Source: Fictibacillus halophilus (lineage in GTDB: Bacteria; Bacillota; Bacilli; Bacillales; Fictibacillaceae). Taken from it: a stretch of DNA of 64,000 nt. The notes under the pieces were generated by a model. The model did not search any database and was not told the origin of the DNA. It worked only from the letters and a program-made list of their open reading frames with translations. Location of the stretch: the NCBI RefSeq assembly GCF_016401385.1, contig NZ_JAEACF010000002.1, forward strand, positions 206,339 to 270,338, written 5' to 3'. The translations under genes and the position numbers were made by a program. Shown here piece by piece: positions 1-9,100 of this stretch; position 1 is the first letter of the stretch, and each line of letters begins with the position of its first letter.

Positions 1-51
1 AGACGCTCAGCTCTTTACCAATTATAGGTATACGTTGGGTGTTTAAGAGTT

Positions 52-97
52 AAAAAAGTGAAGGCATCTTTAGCTTGATGTCTCCACTTTTATTGTT
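52..97 (-). terminator. Rho-independent terminator of the sugar ABC operon
   Basis: A 14-bp stem with one mismatch (arms AAAGTGAAGGCATC and GATGTCTCCACTTT) is followed by a T-run on both strands. It lies about 60 bp past the stop codon of the permease gene, so it probably ends that operon and may work in both directions. Bases 1-51 before it show nothing I can name. Confidence 0.75.
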
Positions 98-154
98 TTT
101 TCTTTAGAAGATTGTGAATTGGCTTTTGACTTCCGTTAACATCAAGGAGTTTGG

Positions 155-1330
155 CTATCCTCTCTTTTTACGTGTCATCACATCAAAGAGTACAGCTGCG
201 ACTAACACGCCACCTCTAATCATGTACTGCATGGAAACCCCAACGCCAAGAAGGTTCATCCCGCTTGATAAAGAAGCCATAACAATGGCACCGATGATGG
301 CGCCCGTTACTTTTCCAACTCCCCCAGCTGAGGACACACCGCCCACATAGGCTGCAGCGATGGCATCAAGCTCAAAAAGTGTTCCCGCTGTTGTCGTAGC
401 CGATTGAAGACGTGAAGTAAAAAGAATTCCTGATAGAGCAGCAAGCATTCCCATAGAACCAAACACCATGTACGTAATCTTATTTACATTGATTCCACTT
501 AAGTGTGCAGCTTCTGGGTTACTTCCGACCGCGTAAATGTGACGGCCAAGCACCGTTTTCGTCGTTAAGAAATGATACGCTACAACGACAAGAAGCATGA
601 TCACAACCGTCCAAGAAAAGCCGTTATAACCTGCTAGAATCCAAGTTACATAGGCAATGATCGCTGAAACAAAAACAAGTTTTATTGTGAAGATCCCTTT
701 TGATACAACATCGAACTGATACTTAATCTTGTTGCGGCGCGTAGAGATCTCGCTATAAATGTAAAATAAGATGGATAGTAAACCTAGGATTAGAGATAAA
801 AGATGCAAACCATTTACGATCATAAGAGAAGGAATAAATCCGTTGCCGATCGCGTTGAACGCATCGTCTTTGATAATAATTGTTCCTGTTTTCTCCGTTA
901 CTTGCAATAGCGCACCACGGAAGATCAACATCCCTGCAAGCGTAGCTACGAACGAAGGGATGGCGTATTTGGCGATTAACAAACCGTTAAATAAGCCAAT
1001 AACGATTCCAAGCACAAGGATCACCGGAATCGTCACATAAACAGGCAAGCCCATCTTTGTTAAAAGTATGGCCGCGATTGCACCAAGAAATCCTGCGGCA
1101 AACCCGACAGATAGATCAATATGACGAATAACGATGACGAGTGTCATTCCGACTGCCAGTACAGCGATATAACCCGTAGAATCTAATAGATTACTAATAT
1201 TTCGAGATGACATGAACAGCCCATCCGTCATGATGGAGAAGGTAAGCATAATCACAAACAGAGCGATATACATCCCATAATCACGGATATTCTCTTTCAC
1301 TAACGTTCTTGCTTCATTGATAAATTCCAT
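155..1330 (-). CDS. mmsB: Sugar ABC transporter permease (MmsB/GguB/XylH type)
   Basis: Membrane subunit of a carbohydrate importer of the ribose/xylose (CUT2) class. The 391 residues are almost wholly hydrophobic, with about ten predicted membrane segments, and the length fits the multiple-monosaccharide permease family (GguB/XylH) rather than the ~320-residue RbsC type. The C-terminal half carries the family stretch around AVGSNPEAAHLSGINV, the cytoplasmic loop that docks on the ATPase. It is the last gene of a three-gene operon: the ATPase gene ends 12 bp upstream and a terminator follows. The substrate cannot be read from sequence; xylose, arabinose, galactose or glucose are all possible for this family. 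The upstream cre box suggests glucose repression. Confidence 0.9.
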   Translation of the reverse strand: MEFINEARTLVKENIRDYGMYIALFVIMLTFSIMTDGLFMSSRNISNLLDSTGYIAVLAVGMTLVIVIRHIDLSVGFAAGFLGAIAAILLTKMGLPVYVTIPVILVLGIVIGLFNGLLIAKYAIPSFVATLAGMLIFRGALLQVTEKTGTIIIKDDAFNAIGNGFIPSLMIVNGLHLLSLILGLLSILFYIYSEISTRRNKIKYQFDVVSKGIFTIKLVFVSAIIAYVTWILAGYNGFSWTVVIMLLVVVAYHFLTTKTVLGRHIYAVGSNPEAAHLSGINVNKITYMVFGSMGMLAALSGILFTSRLQSATTTAGTLFELDAIAAAYVGGVSSAGGVGKVTGAIIGAIVMASLSSGMNLLGVGVSMQYMIRGGVLVAAVLFDVMTRKKRG

Positions 1331-1342
1331 TGTGTTAACCCC

Positions 1343-2863
1343 CTATTGCGTTGCAAGCTGCATGATGTTTTCTTGATTGGCTTCTTCAATCGGCAGCTCA
1401 CCCTTCATTCTTCCTTCGGCCATAACATAGATACGATCACTCATTCCAAGTACTTCACCAAGTTCAGAGGAAATCATGATGATACTCATGCCTTCGCTGA
1501 TTAATTGGTTCATAATCGTATAGATCTCAAACTTAGCACCTACATCGATACCTCGTGTTGGTTCATCCAGAATTAATAGCTTCGGACCAACGAACAGCCA
1601 CTTTCCGAGCGATACCTTCTGCTGGTTTCCTCCACTCAAGTTACCGACCGTTTGCTCTAGTGAGGAAGCTTTAATATACATCGAGCGTTTATATTCCGTT
1701 GCTCTTTTTACCTCTTCATTCTCGTTGATGACTCCCTTATCAGCGACAGCGTTAAGATTGGCAGCCGTTATGTTGTTCTTAATATCTTGAATGAGGAACA
1801 GTCCGTCACCTTTTCGGTCTTCTGTTACGTAAGCGATGCCTGACTTAATCGCATCACTCGTATGTTTGAACGTCTTTTCCACTCCTAAGACTTTAAGCTG
1901 ACCTTCTAATTTGTAATTTTTCGGATTACCAAACACACTCAGTGCAAGCTCGGTCCGTCCAGATCCCATTAGTCCAGCGATCCCGACGATCTCTCCTTTT
2001 TTTACATGAAAATCGATATCCTTCAAAACATGTCTAGCAAGCTCAGTACTATACGCATACCAATCATTAAGCTCAAGTATCGTTTCACCGATTTTCTTAT
2101 CGGGTCTCTTTGGATAAATATCATCAATATCGCGGCCGACCATATTCTTGATGATCATGTTCTCTGAAATTTCTCCGTTGTAACCATCGAGCGTACAGAT
2201 TGTTTTGCCATCACGCAGCACCGTCGCTTGGTCGGCAATAGAGATGACTTCTTTTAGCTTGTGTGAAATCATGATACTTGTGATGCCCTGTTTCTTTAAC
2301 TCACCTAGAAGTTTTAACAAATTCTCACTGTCATCCTCATTTAGCGCGGCAGTCGGTTCATCTAAAATAAGCAACTTAACGTCCTTACTTAACGCTTTAG
2401 CGATTTCCACCAACTGCTGCTTTCCTACACTCAAGTCCTTTACGAGTGTTTCTGGATTCACGTCAAGCCCCACCCGCTTCAGCATTTTCTTTGCTTCGGC
2501 AATCGTCTGATTCCAGTCCACCAAGTTTCCACGTTTGACCTCGTTACCAACAAAAATGTTTTCATAAACCGTGAGATCCGGAAATAAAGCTAGCTCCTGA
2601 TAGATGATAACGATACCGGTTTGAACACTGTCACTAATCTTATTGAACTGCTGAACACTTCCTTCAAACACGATGTCTCCTTCATACGTTCCATAAGGAT
2701 AAACACCACTGAGTACTTTCATAAGCGTCGATTTTCCTGCTCCGTTTTCTCCGATCAAGCAGTGTATCTCGCCTTTTCTTACTTTAAAATTTACATTGCT
2801 GAGCGCTTTCACTCCGGTAAACGATTTGGAGATCTCGTTCATCTCCAAAATATATCCGCTCAT
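1343..2863 (-). CDS. mmsA: Sugar ABC transporter ATP-binding protein (MmsA/GguA/XylG type)
   Basis: Energy-coupling subunit with two fused ABC domains, as usual in CUT2 sugar importers. The N-terminal half has Walker A GENGAGKST (about residue 38), signature LSVGKQQ and Walker B LLILDEPTAAL. The C-terminal half has the degenerate Walker A GLMGSGRTE, signature LSGGNQQ and Walker B LLILDEPTRGID, the normal asymmetry of this family in which one site is weak. I place the start at the second of two adjacent ATG codons (506 residues) because GGAGG ends 7 bases before it; an in-frame upstream ATG would put that GGAGG inside the coding region. Middle gene of the operon, between the binding protein and the permease. 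Confidence 0.92.
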   Translation of the reverse strand: MSGYILEMNEISKSFTGVKALSNVNFKVRKGEIHCLIGENGAGKSTLMKVLSGVYPYGTYEGDIVFEGSVQQFNKISDSVQTGIVIIYQELALFPDLTVYENIFVGNEVKRGNLVDWNQTIAEAKKMLKRVGLDVNPETLVKDLSVGKQQLVEIAKALSKDVKLLILDEPTAALNEDDSENLLKLLGELKKQGITSIMISHKLKEVISIADQATVLRDGKTICTLDGYNGEISENMIIKNMVGRDIDDIYPKRPDKKIGETILELNDWYAYSTELARHVLKDIDFHVKKGEIVGIAGLMGSGRTELALSVFGNPKNYKLEGQLKVLGVEKTFKHTSDAIKSGIAYVTEDRKGDGLFLIQDIKNNITAANLNAVADKGVINENEEVKRATEYKRSMYIKASSLEQTVGNLSGGNQQKVSLGKWLFVGPKLLILDEPTRGIDVGAKFEIYTIMNQLISEGMSIIMISSELGEVLGMSDRIYVMAEGRMKGELPIEEANQENIMQLATQ

Positions 2864-2952
2864 CATGATCCCTCCATTAGCCACCCACTGACTTCATTGT
2901 GAAAAATAGTGATAGACGTAGAATCTATCACTATTTTCGTCCTGCTATTTTC

Positions 2953-4056
2953 TTATTCAAGCCCTGTAAAATCGTCGGCTTTATAATAATCAGAATCGAT
3001 AAGTTCTTTCTTCACGTTGTCTTTGTTCACAACGATTACATTCGTTTGTTTTGCTTTTACTTCAACGTTTCCATTGTCATAAGAACCCGTTGTTTCTGGC
3101 TTCTTCTCATCAAGGATCTCAACTGCCATTCCCATTGCATCCTTAACAAGTGTACGAACATCCTTAAAGACAGTCATCGATTGCTTGCCATCAATGACAT
3201 ATTGAATAGAAGCTTTTTCTGCATCCTGACCTGTTACGAGGTAGCTAGAAACCGCGCTGTCTGATCCAAAAACGTCTGCGATCGAACGAGCTGTTCCATC
3301 GTTTGGAGCGAGAATCGCAACATCACCTTTTAAGTCTGCTTTAGCAGCCGTCAAATGTGTTTGCGCTTTGTTCTTCGCTTCGTTTGCATCCCAGTTCGTT
3401 GTTACTTGGCCGATGATCTTGCTCAGCTCATCGCGAGAAAGTTCTGCTTTATCTTTTAAAGCTTCAGCTTCACTAGAGTTAGCGATCTTAAATGTACCAT
3501 CAGCAATCTTAGGTTGAAGCACTTTCCAAGCTCCTTCAAAGAATAAGAAAGCATTATTATCAGAAGCCGCTCCAGCATATAGGTAAAGCGGTGTGTTAGA
3601 TCCTTTTGCGTTGTCGATCAAGTATTGACCTTGTGCAGCACCTACTGCTAAGCTGTCAAACGTTACATAATAATCAACCGCGTCAGTATTTGTGATCAAA
3701 CGGTCATACGCGATAACCGTAATGTCATCCTTTTTCGCTGCTTCAACTGCCGCAGCTGCTGCATCTCCATCTTGCGGACAGATAATAAGTACGTCGATTC
3801 CTTTGTTGATTAATGTTTCAACGTTTTCTTTTTCCTTTGCAGAAGATCCTTGGCTGAACAGAATCTCTGTCGTGTAATCCGTTCCTTTTAAAGCGTCCTT
3901 AAATCTTTGCTCGTCCTGCACCCATCTTGGCTCATCTTTTGTAGGTAAGACGATCCCCACGCTTACCTCGCTATTGCTGTCACTGCAACCAGCTGCAACA
4001 AGCATAAGCATGACAACAGCAAGCATCAGTGATAGTAATTTACTTTTCTTCATCAT
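2953..4056 (-). CDS. chvE: Sugar-binding lipoprotein of the ABC importer (ChvE/XylF type)
   Basis: Substrate-binding protein that catches the sugar outside the membrane and hands it to the permease. The N-terminus is a lipoprotein signal peptide (MMKKSKLLSLML..., lipobox LVAAGC), so the mature protein is anchored by a lipidated Cys near residue 24. The rest is a periplasmic-binding-protein type I fold; stretches such as DVLIICPQDGDAAAAAVEAA and APNDGTARSIADVF match the ChvE/XylF family, and 367 residues is typical. An AAAGGGGG ribosome site precedes tandem ATG codons. First gene of the operon, 89 bp before the ATPase gene; the promoter and cre box lie just upstream. Confidence 0.92.
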   Translation of the reverse strand: MMKKSKLLSLMLAVVMLMLVAAGCSDSNSEVSVGIVLPTKDEPRWVQDEQRFKDALKGTDYTTEILFSQGSSAKEKENVETLINKGIDVLIICPQDGDAAAAAVEAAKKDDITVIAYDRLITNTDAVDYYVTFDSLAVGAAQGQYLIDNAKGSNTPLYLYAGAASDNNAFLFFEGAWKVLQPKIADGTFKIANSSEAEALKDKAELSRDELSKIIGQVTTNWDANEAKNKAQTHLTAAKADLKGDVAILAPNDGTARSIADVFGSDSAVSSYLVTGQDAEKASIQYVIDGKQSMTVFKDVRTLVKDAMGMAVEILDEKKPETTGSYDNGNVEVKAKQTNVIVVNKDNVKKELIDSDYYKADDFTGLE

Positions 4057-4087
4057 TAGTTCCCCCTTTAAAAGTACTTACAAGCTA

Positions 4088-4116
4088 ATTATAGCTACGA
4101 AAAAAGAGGGTTTGAA
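4088..4116 (-). promoter_or_regulatory. Sigma-A promoter of the sugar ABC operon
   Basis: On the minus strand TTCAAA (4116-4111) and a perfect TATAAT (4093-4088) are 17 bp apart, giving a start of transcription near 4081, about 25 bases before the binding-protein start codon. The -35 box overlaps the cre box, so bound CcpA would block polymerase. Confidence 0.7.
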
Positions 4117-4126
4117 AGCGCTATCA
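4112..4126 (+). promoter_or_regulatory. CcpA catabolite-responsive element (cre)
   Basis: TTGAAAGCGCTATCA fits the published Bacillus consensus WTGNAANCGNWNNCW at every defined position. It overlaps the -35 region of the sugar importer promoter, the usual position for CcpA repression. Carbon catabolite repression of this operon is therefore inferred. Confidence 0.75.
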
Positions 4127-4186
4127 TTAGCACTTTATTAACATCGTCTGTACTTTTTTAACTAAGGGGTATAATTTTTAGCAACA

Positions 4187-4222
4187 AAGAAGACAACGCC
4201 AATAAATCAGCGTTGTCTTCTT
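4187..4222 (-). terminator. Terminator of the VOC gene
   Basis: A perfect 11-bp stem GAAGACAACGC/GCGTTGTCTTC with a 10-base loop lies directly after the stop of the VOC gene. The T-run is weak on both strands. It separates this gene from the sugar operon promoter. Confidence 0.55.
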
Positions 4223-4231
4223 CACTATTAT

Positions 4232-4627
4232 TTATTTCGCATTCTCATCCGGCTGATGAATGCCGAAAATATTGCCTTCTGTATCGATGTAGTATCCTTG
4301 CCAAGCCATTCCTGGGAGCGCGTACTTCGGCATCGCTACTTTTCCGCCTTGCTCCAAAATCTTTGCTTCTGTTTCATCATAGCTTTCAACACCCATCGTA
4401 CAAGCATATCCGTTTAATGTTTGATTCGGTTCAGGCGTAGGGCTTTGACGTTGCATGAGTGCCCCGTTGATTCCCATTTCTTTTTCGTCTCCAGTCACTG
4501 CACCGTAATAAGGCATTCCGGCGTATTCACTCCAATCTTGGAACGACCAGCCGAACACCTCACCATAAAACTTCATCGCTCGTTCCATATCATCCACATG
4601 AATCTCAAAATGCACTAATCTGCCCAT
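4232..4627 (-). CDS. VOC (glyoxalase/dioxygenase-fold) protein
   Basis: Small single-domain member of the vicinal-oxygen-chelate superfamily, 131 residues. The N-terminal motif VHFEIHVDDMERAMKFY, the middle GAVTGDEKEMGINGALM and the end YYIDTEGNIFGIHQP are the paired beta-alpha-beta-beta-beta modules of the family; His in the first strand and the late Gly-Asn-x-x-Gly-x-His region would be the metal side. Proteins of this subgroup (YdeN/CFP30B-like) mostly have no proven substrate, so I assign no reaction. GGAGGT precedes the ATG with good spacing. Monocistronic: a hairpin follows the stop and the SstT terminator lies upstream. Confidence 0.8.
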   Translation of the reverse strand: MGRLVHFEIHVDDMERAMKFYGEVFGWSFQDWSEYAGMPYYGAVTGDEKEMGINGALMQRQSPTPEPNQTLNGYACTMGVESYDETEAKILEQGGKVAMPKYALPGMAWQGYYIDTEGNIFGIHQPDENAK

Positions 4628-4717
4628 GAGTAACCTCCAAATTTTTTAAAATAAAACCACTTATGTCATTCCATGCACTTCGTCAAAATTCCTTTTAACA
4701 AAGAAAATAACGTTAAC

Positions 4718-4756
4718 AAAAAAGGCACCTTCAACGTGTTAAACGTTTCAGGTGCC
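4718..4756 (-). terminator. Terminator of sstT
   Basis: On the minus strand a long stem (GGCACCTGAAACGT paired with ACGTTGAAGGTGCC) runs straight into TTTTTT. It begins within a few bases of the sstT stop codon. Confidence 0.85.
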
Positions 4757-4761
4757 GTCTG

Positions 4762-6000
4762 TTAAGCAGCTTTTTGAATATTGATTTCTTTACCTTCTTT
4801 ACGCCATTCTTTGTACTCAGCTGCAGCTGTAAACAGTACATCTGTTGAAGAATTCAATGCTGTTTCGAAAGAATCTTGTAAAACGCCTATGATAAAGCCA
4901 ACTCCAACTACTTGCATCGCCACATCACCTGGAATTCCAAAAAGACTACACGCCAGAGGAATCAACAACAAGGATCCTCCTGCAACTCCTGAAGCACCAC
5001 ACGCACATACAGCGGATAGAACACTTAGTAGAATTGCTGTTCCAAGATCGACTTGGATGTTAAGCGTATGAACGGCAGCAAGTGTCAAAACAGAGATCGT
5101 AACCGCAGCCCCTGCCATATTGATCGTCGCACCTAATGGGATGGATACTGAATAATTATCCTTGTCCAAACCAAGCTTCTCACATAACTTCATGTTTACA
5201 GGAATGTTAGAAGCGGAGCTACGTGTGAAGAATGCTGTAATTCCACTTTCTTTCAAGCATTTGAAAACAAGTGGGTACGGATTTTGGCGGATTGCTGTAA
5301 ACACAATAAGTGGATTCACAACCAACGCAACAAATACCATACAACCAATTAATAGTCCTAACAACTTACCATAACTTAATAATGAATCGATACCGTTCGA
5401 CGTTATCGATTCAACGACTAGCCCCATGATTCCTAGCGGTGCAAATTTGATGACCCACGTCACTAGTTTAGCTACAGCATCTGAAACGTTTGAGATCATC
5501 GTTTTTGTTGTTTCCTGCGCACTTCTTAAAGCAAGACCTAAAAGTACTGCCCATGCCAAGATACCAATATAGTTCGCGTTAACTAAAGCGTTAAATGGAT
5601 TATCAACAACGTTCATCAATAATGTTTTGAGTACTTCGACGACACCACCTGGAGGGGTAACATCTTCAGCTCCCTTACCAAGGGTCAGACCGACCGGGAA
5701 GATAAAGCTAGCAACAACCGCAATCAACCCTGCTAGAAAAGTTCCTAAAAGATATAGAGAAATAATAGCTTTCATGTTTGTCTGATGGCCCGCTTTATGC
5801 TGGGCGATCGCTGACATAACTAAGAATAATACTAAAACAGGTGCGATTGCTTTTAGTGCACCTACAAATAACGTTCCAAAAATAACAACAGGTTTTGCTG
5901 CTTGCGGAATCGCTAAAGCTAAGATAATACCTACAATTAATCCGATAAAGATCTGTTTAACAAGACTTAGCTGATTCCACTTTTTCATTATACGTCTCAT
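4762..6000 (-). CDS. sstT: Serine/threonine:Na+ symporter SstT
   Basis: Secondary transporter of the DAACS (glutamate-type) family importing serine and threonine with sodium. The N-terminal part ([17 protein letters not shown], then [20 protein letters not shown]) follows E. coli SstT almost residue by residue. The serine-rich re-entrant loop ([12 protein letters not shown]) and the [11 protein letters not shown] motif, equivalent to NMDGTA in glutamate transporters, are present. Length of about 412 residues is normal. The start is uncertain: TTG 6015, ATG 6009 and ATG 6000 are all in frame; I prefer 6000 because GGTGA lies 8 bases ahead. It has its own promoter with a palindrome near the transcription start and its own terminator. 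Confidence 0.92.
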   Translation of the reverse strand: MRRIMKKWNQLSLVKQIFIGLIVGIILALAIPQAAKPVVIFGTLFVGALKAIAPVLVLFLVMSAIAQHKAGHQTNMKAIISLYLLGTFLAGLIAVVASFIFPVGLTLGKGAEDVTPPGGVVEVLKTLLMNVVDNPFNALVNANYIGILAWAVLLGLALRSAQETTKTMISNVSDAVAKLVTWVIKFAPLGIMGLVVESITSNGIDSLLSYGKLLGLLIGCMVFVALVVNPLIVFTAIRQNPYPLVFKCLKESGITAFFTRSSASNIPVNMKLCEKLGLDKDNYSVSIPLGATINMAGAAVTISVLTLAAVHTLNIQVDLGTAILLSVLSAVCACGASGVAGGSLLLIPLACSLFGIPGDVAMQVVGVGFIIGVLQDSFETALNSSTDVLFTAAAEYKEWRKEGKEINIQKAA

Positions 6001-6115
6001 AGATGTCATCACCAATCTAGTTAGAATTGTAAAGCTGTTAATCTGAATAAACCTGTAGTAAGATATGCTTTAACCGATAGGACTATTGAATCACGACAAG
6101 TTTCATCCACCTGAA

Positions 6116-6131
6116 AAAGACAATTGTCTTT
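6116..6131. promoter_or_regulatory. Perfect palindrome in the early sstT leader
   Basis: AAAGACAATTGTCTTT is a perfect 16-bp palindrome at about +6 to +21 of the predicted sstT transcript. This is a place where a dimeric repressor would block transcription. No regulator gene adjoins it, and an RNA hairpin is possible but would have no loop. Confidence 0.45.
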
Positions 6132-6143
6132 CTATTAAGTAGT

Positions 6144-6172
6144 ATTATAGTAAGTATTTCGGCTTAATACAA
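6144..6172 (-). promoter_or_regulatory. Sigma-A promoter of sstT
   Basis: TTGTAT (6172-6167), 17 bp, TATAAT (6149-6144) on the minus strand. Transcription would start near 6137 and leave a leader of about 135 bases before the chosen start codon. Confidence 0.7.
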
Positions 6173-6234
6173 TGTATTTATAAAAGTTGTAATCATTTGA
6201 ATATTTAGATAACATTAGACGCGTTCTTTTACAG

Positions 6235-6272
6235 AAATAAAGCCTCAGGATTGAATTCCTAAGGCTTTTATT
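6235..6272 (-). terminator. Terminator of the M4 protease gene
   Basis: Stem AAAGCCTTAGGA/TCCTGAGGCTTT with T-rich flanks, 25 bases beyond the protease stop codon. Confidence 0.75.
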
Positions 6273-6296
6273 TCTATTCTTTTTATTAATGGACTA

Positions 6297-7964
6297 TCAA
6301 TGAATACCAACCGCATCAAAGCCTGCGTTAACTGCCGTTACTTCTTCACTTCCCGACCCATAAAGATCGGTTGTAGCTTGTACGATGGCTTGACGAGCTT
6401 CACTGAAATTAGAATTTGATGTTAAGTAGACCGAAAGAGCACGGTAATATATTTTACCTAATTTTTCTCTACCAAGCTCCTCACCAATCAGATAGGCAGC
6501 GTGATTCGTAATAGAAGAGTTAACATGCACCCCGCCATTATCTACATTCAGCGGCATGTTATAATATTCATCCATATGTGCTGGATAGACGCCACTGCCG
6601 TATGCTGCTCTTTGTGGGTTGCTGACCACAACACTGTTCGGGTCGCTTAAGCTACGCAATCTCGTTACACCATCTGCTTTTGCAGCCGGTGCCATAATGT
6701 CCTCACCCATCTCCCAATCACTATCATCAACAAGCGCACCAAAAACGTCAGCGAACGATTCATTAAGTGCTCCAGATTGATTACGGTAAGCTAGATTCGC
6801 GGTATGCGTAATCACACCATGTGTCATTTCGTGGGCCGCAACATCTAGACCTGCTGATAATGGAATGAAGAATTCACCGTCACCATCTCCATAGGCCATA
6901 TAACGTCCATTCCAGAATGCATTATTGTAATCGACTCCCATGTGTACATAGGAATTGATCGCCATACCTTCTCCATCCAAAGAATTACGACCATGCTCAT
7001 TCAAATAATACTCATAAACCTTTTCAGAATTATAGTGTGCATCAACAGCCGCCCGGTCATAGTCACTCGTAAAGGAAGCAGAATTTCCCGTATAAATCTT
7101 ATCATTACTAGAGTCCCAATCACTTGTTGCATCATACGTAAAAATTCCTTCAAGACTCTCGTGTGAGTAATCCGCTAATGCAAATCTTGTTCCAGATTGC
7201 GGTTCTTTCACTCGTGTAATATGTAATTTTCTATGTTCACCATTAACCCCAAGGCCAGAGCCTGTTTGCGTTTTATGTTCATCAGCATGCATGAGCCCAT
7301 TATATCGATCGATGACATTCCCTGTCTTAGCATCTACAAATACAAACCAGTTTCCAGGTTCTTCACCCATAAAGTTAACGTTTATTTTATAAGCGGTGTG
7401 ATTCTTATTTTCAAACGGATAGATAACGAGCTCAGATGTTGGTTCATACGTTAGCTCTTGAGGGGCTTTAACCGATGATAAAGCAGCTTGTAGCGCATCT
7501 TGTTTACTGATGGCAGCTTTTGTGTCTACGAGTTGATCGACAATCGTTTGATTCGTTCTTCCATTCACAGAAACGATCTCATGATTTTTATTAAAATGAG
7601 CAACGACTTCAGAACCTTCTACAGGAACGCCGTTGACTGCTTGTGTAAACCGTACGTGAGTCATTCCAAGTTCATCTTTATTCACACTTTTTACTTTTAA
7701 ATTTTTTTCAGGACTTTTAATACCTGTTTTATCTTGATTTTGCTTCATATATTCTATTGCATTAGAAGAACTGCTAGCAGGGAACTTTTTTGAAGAACGT
7801 TCTTTCACAAAAAAAGGTACACTGGCTTTATCGTTCCATTCTTTAGCCACTTGAACACGGCTGACCTCTCTTGAATCAATAGGTTGTGCAAGTACATTAA
7901 CCGGAATGGAACTTAATAGCAATGCAGATGACAGAATAACAGGTCCTATAAGCTTTTTCTTCAC
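6297..7964 (-). CDS. Secreted thermolysin-like neutral metalloprotease (M4 family)
   Basis: Extracellular zinc endopeptidase made as a prepropeptide. Residues 1-26 form a signal peptide ending VNVLA; residues about 60-220 are the FTP and PepSY propeptide domains that fold and inhibit the enzyme; the M4 catalytic domain follows. Zinc ligands and base are visible as H378-E379-M-T-H382 and E402 in GALNESFADVFG, and the transition-state His is H480 in DNGGVHVNSS. The 555 residues fit bacillolysins. The start is GTG, with AGGAGG nine bases ahead. A TATAAT at 8002-7997 on the minus strand lies about 33 bases upstream, without a convincing -35, so an alternative sigma factor or an activator is possible. 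Confidence 0.93.
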   Translation of the reverse strand: MKKKLIGPVILSSALLLSSIPVNVLAQPIDSREVSRVQVAKEWNDKASVPFFVKERSSKKFPASSSSNAIEYMKQNQDKTGIKSPEKNLKVKSVNKDELGMTHVRFTQAVNGVPVEGSEVVAHFNKNHEIVSVNGRTNQTIVDQLVDTKAAISKQDALQAALSSVKAPQELTYEPTSELVIYPFENKNHTAYKINVNFMGEEPGNWFVFVDAKTGNVIDRYNGLMHADEHKTQTGSGLGVNGEHRKLHITRVKEPQSGTRFALADYSHESLEGIFTYDATSDWDSSNDKIYTGNSASFTSDYDRAAVDAHYNSEKVYEYYLNEHGRNSLDGEGMAINSYVHMGVDYNNAFWNGRYMAYGDGDGEFFIPLSAGLDVAAHEMTHGVITHTANLAYRNQSGALNESFADVFGALVDDSDWEMGEDIMAPAAKADGVTRLRSLSDPNSVVVSNPQRAAYGSGVYPAHMDEYYNMPLNVDNGGVHVNSSITNHAAYLIGEELGREKLGKIYYRALSVYLTSNSNFSEARQAIVQATTDLYGSGSEEVTAVNAGFDAVGIH

Positions 7965-8264
7965 GTAACTATACCTCCTATTAATTGGTTATTATCATTA
8001 TATAGGAGAGGAAAAAATTCCGAATGAACACTAAGAATTATCTTAATTTTACAAAAATACAATAATAACTAAGGGCATGAGCGTTGTATAGGTGAAATCT
8101 ACTATTTAAGACTAACGTGTTCAAAAATTCAAAGGAGAATCTCTCACTACTTTTCAGCCCCATAAAAAAAGAAAAAAGCAACGGCCTCACCTGCTTTCTT
8201 CTTCATTAAGAAATCTATAATTTAAATTTAGTTCCTATCCTATTCATTTCCTGAATGATATGAC
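7965..8264. other. Intergenic region between protease and S51 peptidase genes
   Basis: Holds the protease ribosome site and -10 region (7965-8010), about 150 bases of AT-rich sequence in which I see nothing specific, and the peptidase terminator at 8164-8205. Confidence 0.6.
8164..8205 (-). terminator. Terminator of the S51 peptidase gene
   Basis: Minus-strand stem AGAAGAAAGCA/TGCTTTTTTCT with one mismatch, followed by a long T-run. Confidence 0.65.
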
Positions 8265-8942
8265 TTAAGAACTAACTTTACTTAAAAGTTTCCAATGTCC
8301 TTCAGAAATCACTTCAGCCTTTCCATCGATTACTTTAATGGCAGTGTCATCATCAATAGCGTATGCTTTCCCCTGGATTTCAGCAGCCCATTGTTCTGCA
8401 GCTGCCATGGTGTTTTCCGGTAGCATCTCGTGATCAACATGTGGAAAGATTGAAAAATCGACTAATCCAAGTGCTTGATCCCCACCGCTCGGTGGAGTCC
8501 AGCCAACGAACGCTTCTCCAATATGAGGCGCCATCACCATACTTCCTGCACTCATACCCACATAAACGGCACGAAGAGTCGGTAAGAGTTCGGCGAGCCC
8601 GGACTGCTGCATCCAATGGCAAAGGTAGAGAGCGTCTCCGCCCGAAACCAATAAGACGTCGGTCTCTTTTACGAGGGGTACCCAACGTTCTTTATCTAGG
8701 CTTGGTAGCGCTGTAAGCTCCAGCACACCAACAGATTTCCAACCTAGGTTAACCATAGGATTCTGTTCTTTTCCGCTGATAAATTCCCAAGCTTTCACAC
8801 CTGGTCCTACCCAGGGATGTCCGTACATTGCGGTAGGTATACATAGGGCATTGCATTCAGCAATCTGCTTGTCCAACATATCAACGAGCGCCTCATGTAT
8901 ACTTTTGTTATTCACGCCACCCGATGTGAGCAGTAATTTCAT
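8265..8942 (-). CDS. Peptidase E-like protein (S51 family, glutamine-amidotransferase fold)
   Basis: Member of the S51 family whose founding enzyme, Salmonella PepE, cleaves Asp-X dipeptides. The 225-residue protein starts with the family edge KLLLTSGGVNN. It has the nucleophile elbow GMSAGSM with Ser near residue 131 and a downstream FPHVDHEM that would supply the catalytic His; B. subtilis YgaJ is similar in size. I infer a cytoplasmic serine peptidase; strict Asp-X specificity is not shown by the sequence. AGGAGG lies nine bases before ATG. Monocistronic, with its own terminator. A cyanophycinase-like role is less likely because the chain is short. Confidence 0.82.
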   Translation of the reverse strand: MKLLLTSGGVNNKSIHEALVDMLDKQIAECNALCIPTAMYGHPWVGPGVKAWEFISGKEQNPMVNLGWKSVGVLELTALPSLDKERWVPLVKETDVLLVSGGDALYLCHWMQQSGLAELLPTLRAVYVGMSAGSMVMAPHIGEAFVGWTPPSGGDQALGLVDFSIFPHVDHEMLPENTMAAAEQWAAEIQGKAYAIDDDTAIKVIDGKAEVISEGHWKLLSKVSS

Positions 8943-9041
8943 AAAGGAACGCCTCCTCGAATCTTTTAGTATGATTTATAATTCTACAAGAACGATCACC
9001 TTCCTCTAGTTGAATGCCGGACTACAATCATATAAAGAACT

Positions 9042-9077
9042 AAAAAAAACAGTATGAAACACGTCTGGTCTCATACT
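9042..9077 (-). terminator. Terminator of the dus gene
   Basis: Minus-strand stem AGTATGA/TCATACT with a 13-base loop, followed by GTTTTTTTT, 24 bases after the dus stop codon. Confidence 0.7.
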
Positions 9078-9100
9078 ATTTTTAAATGTTTTATATGCTA

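Noticed and set aside
8434..8685. Arg-rich 83-codon minus frame inside the S51 peptidase gene
   Set aside because: Overlaps the well-supported peptidase in another frame, and its composition is that of a shadow frame.
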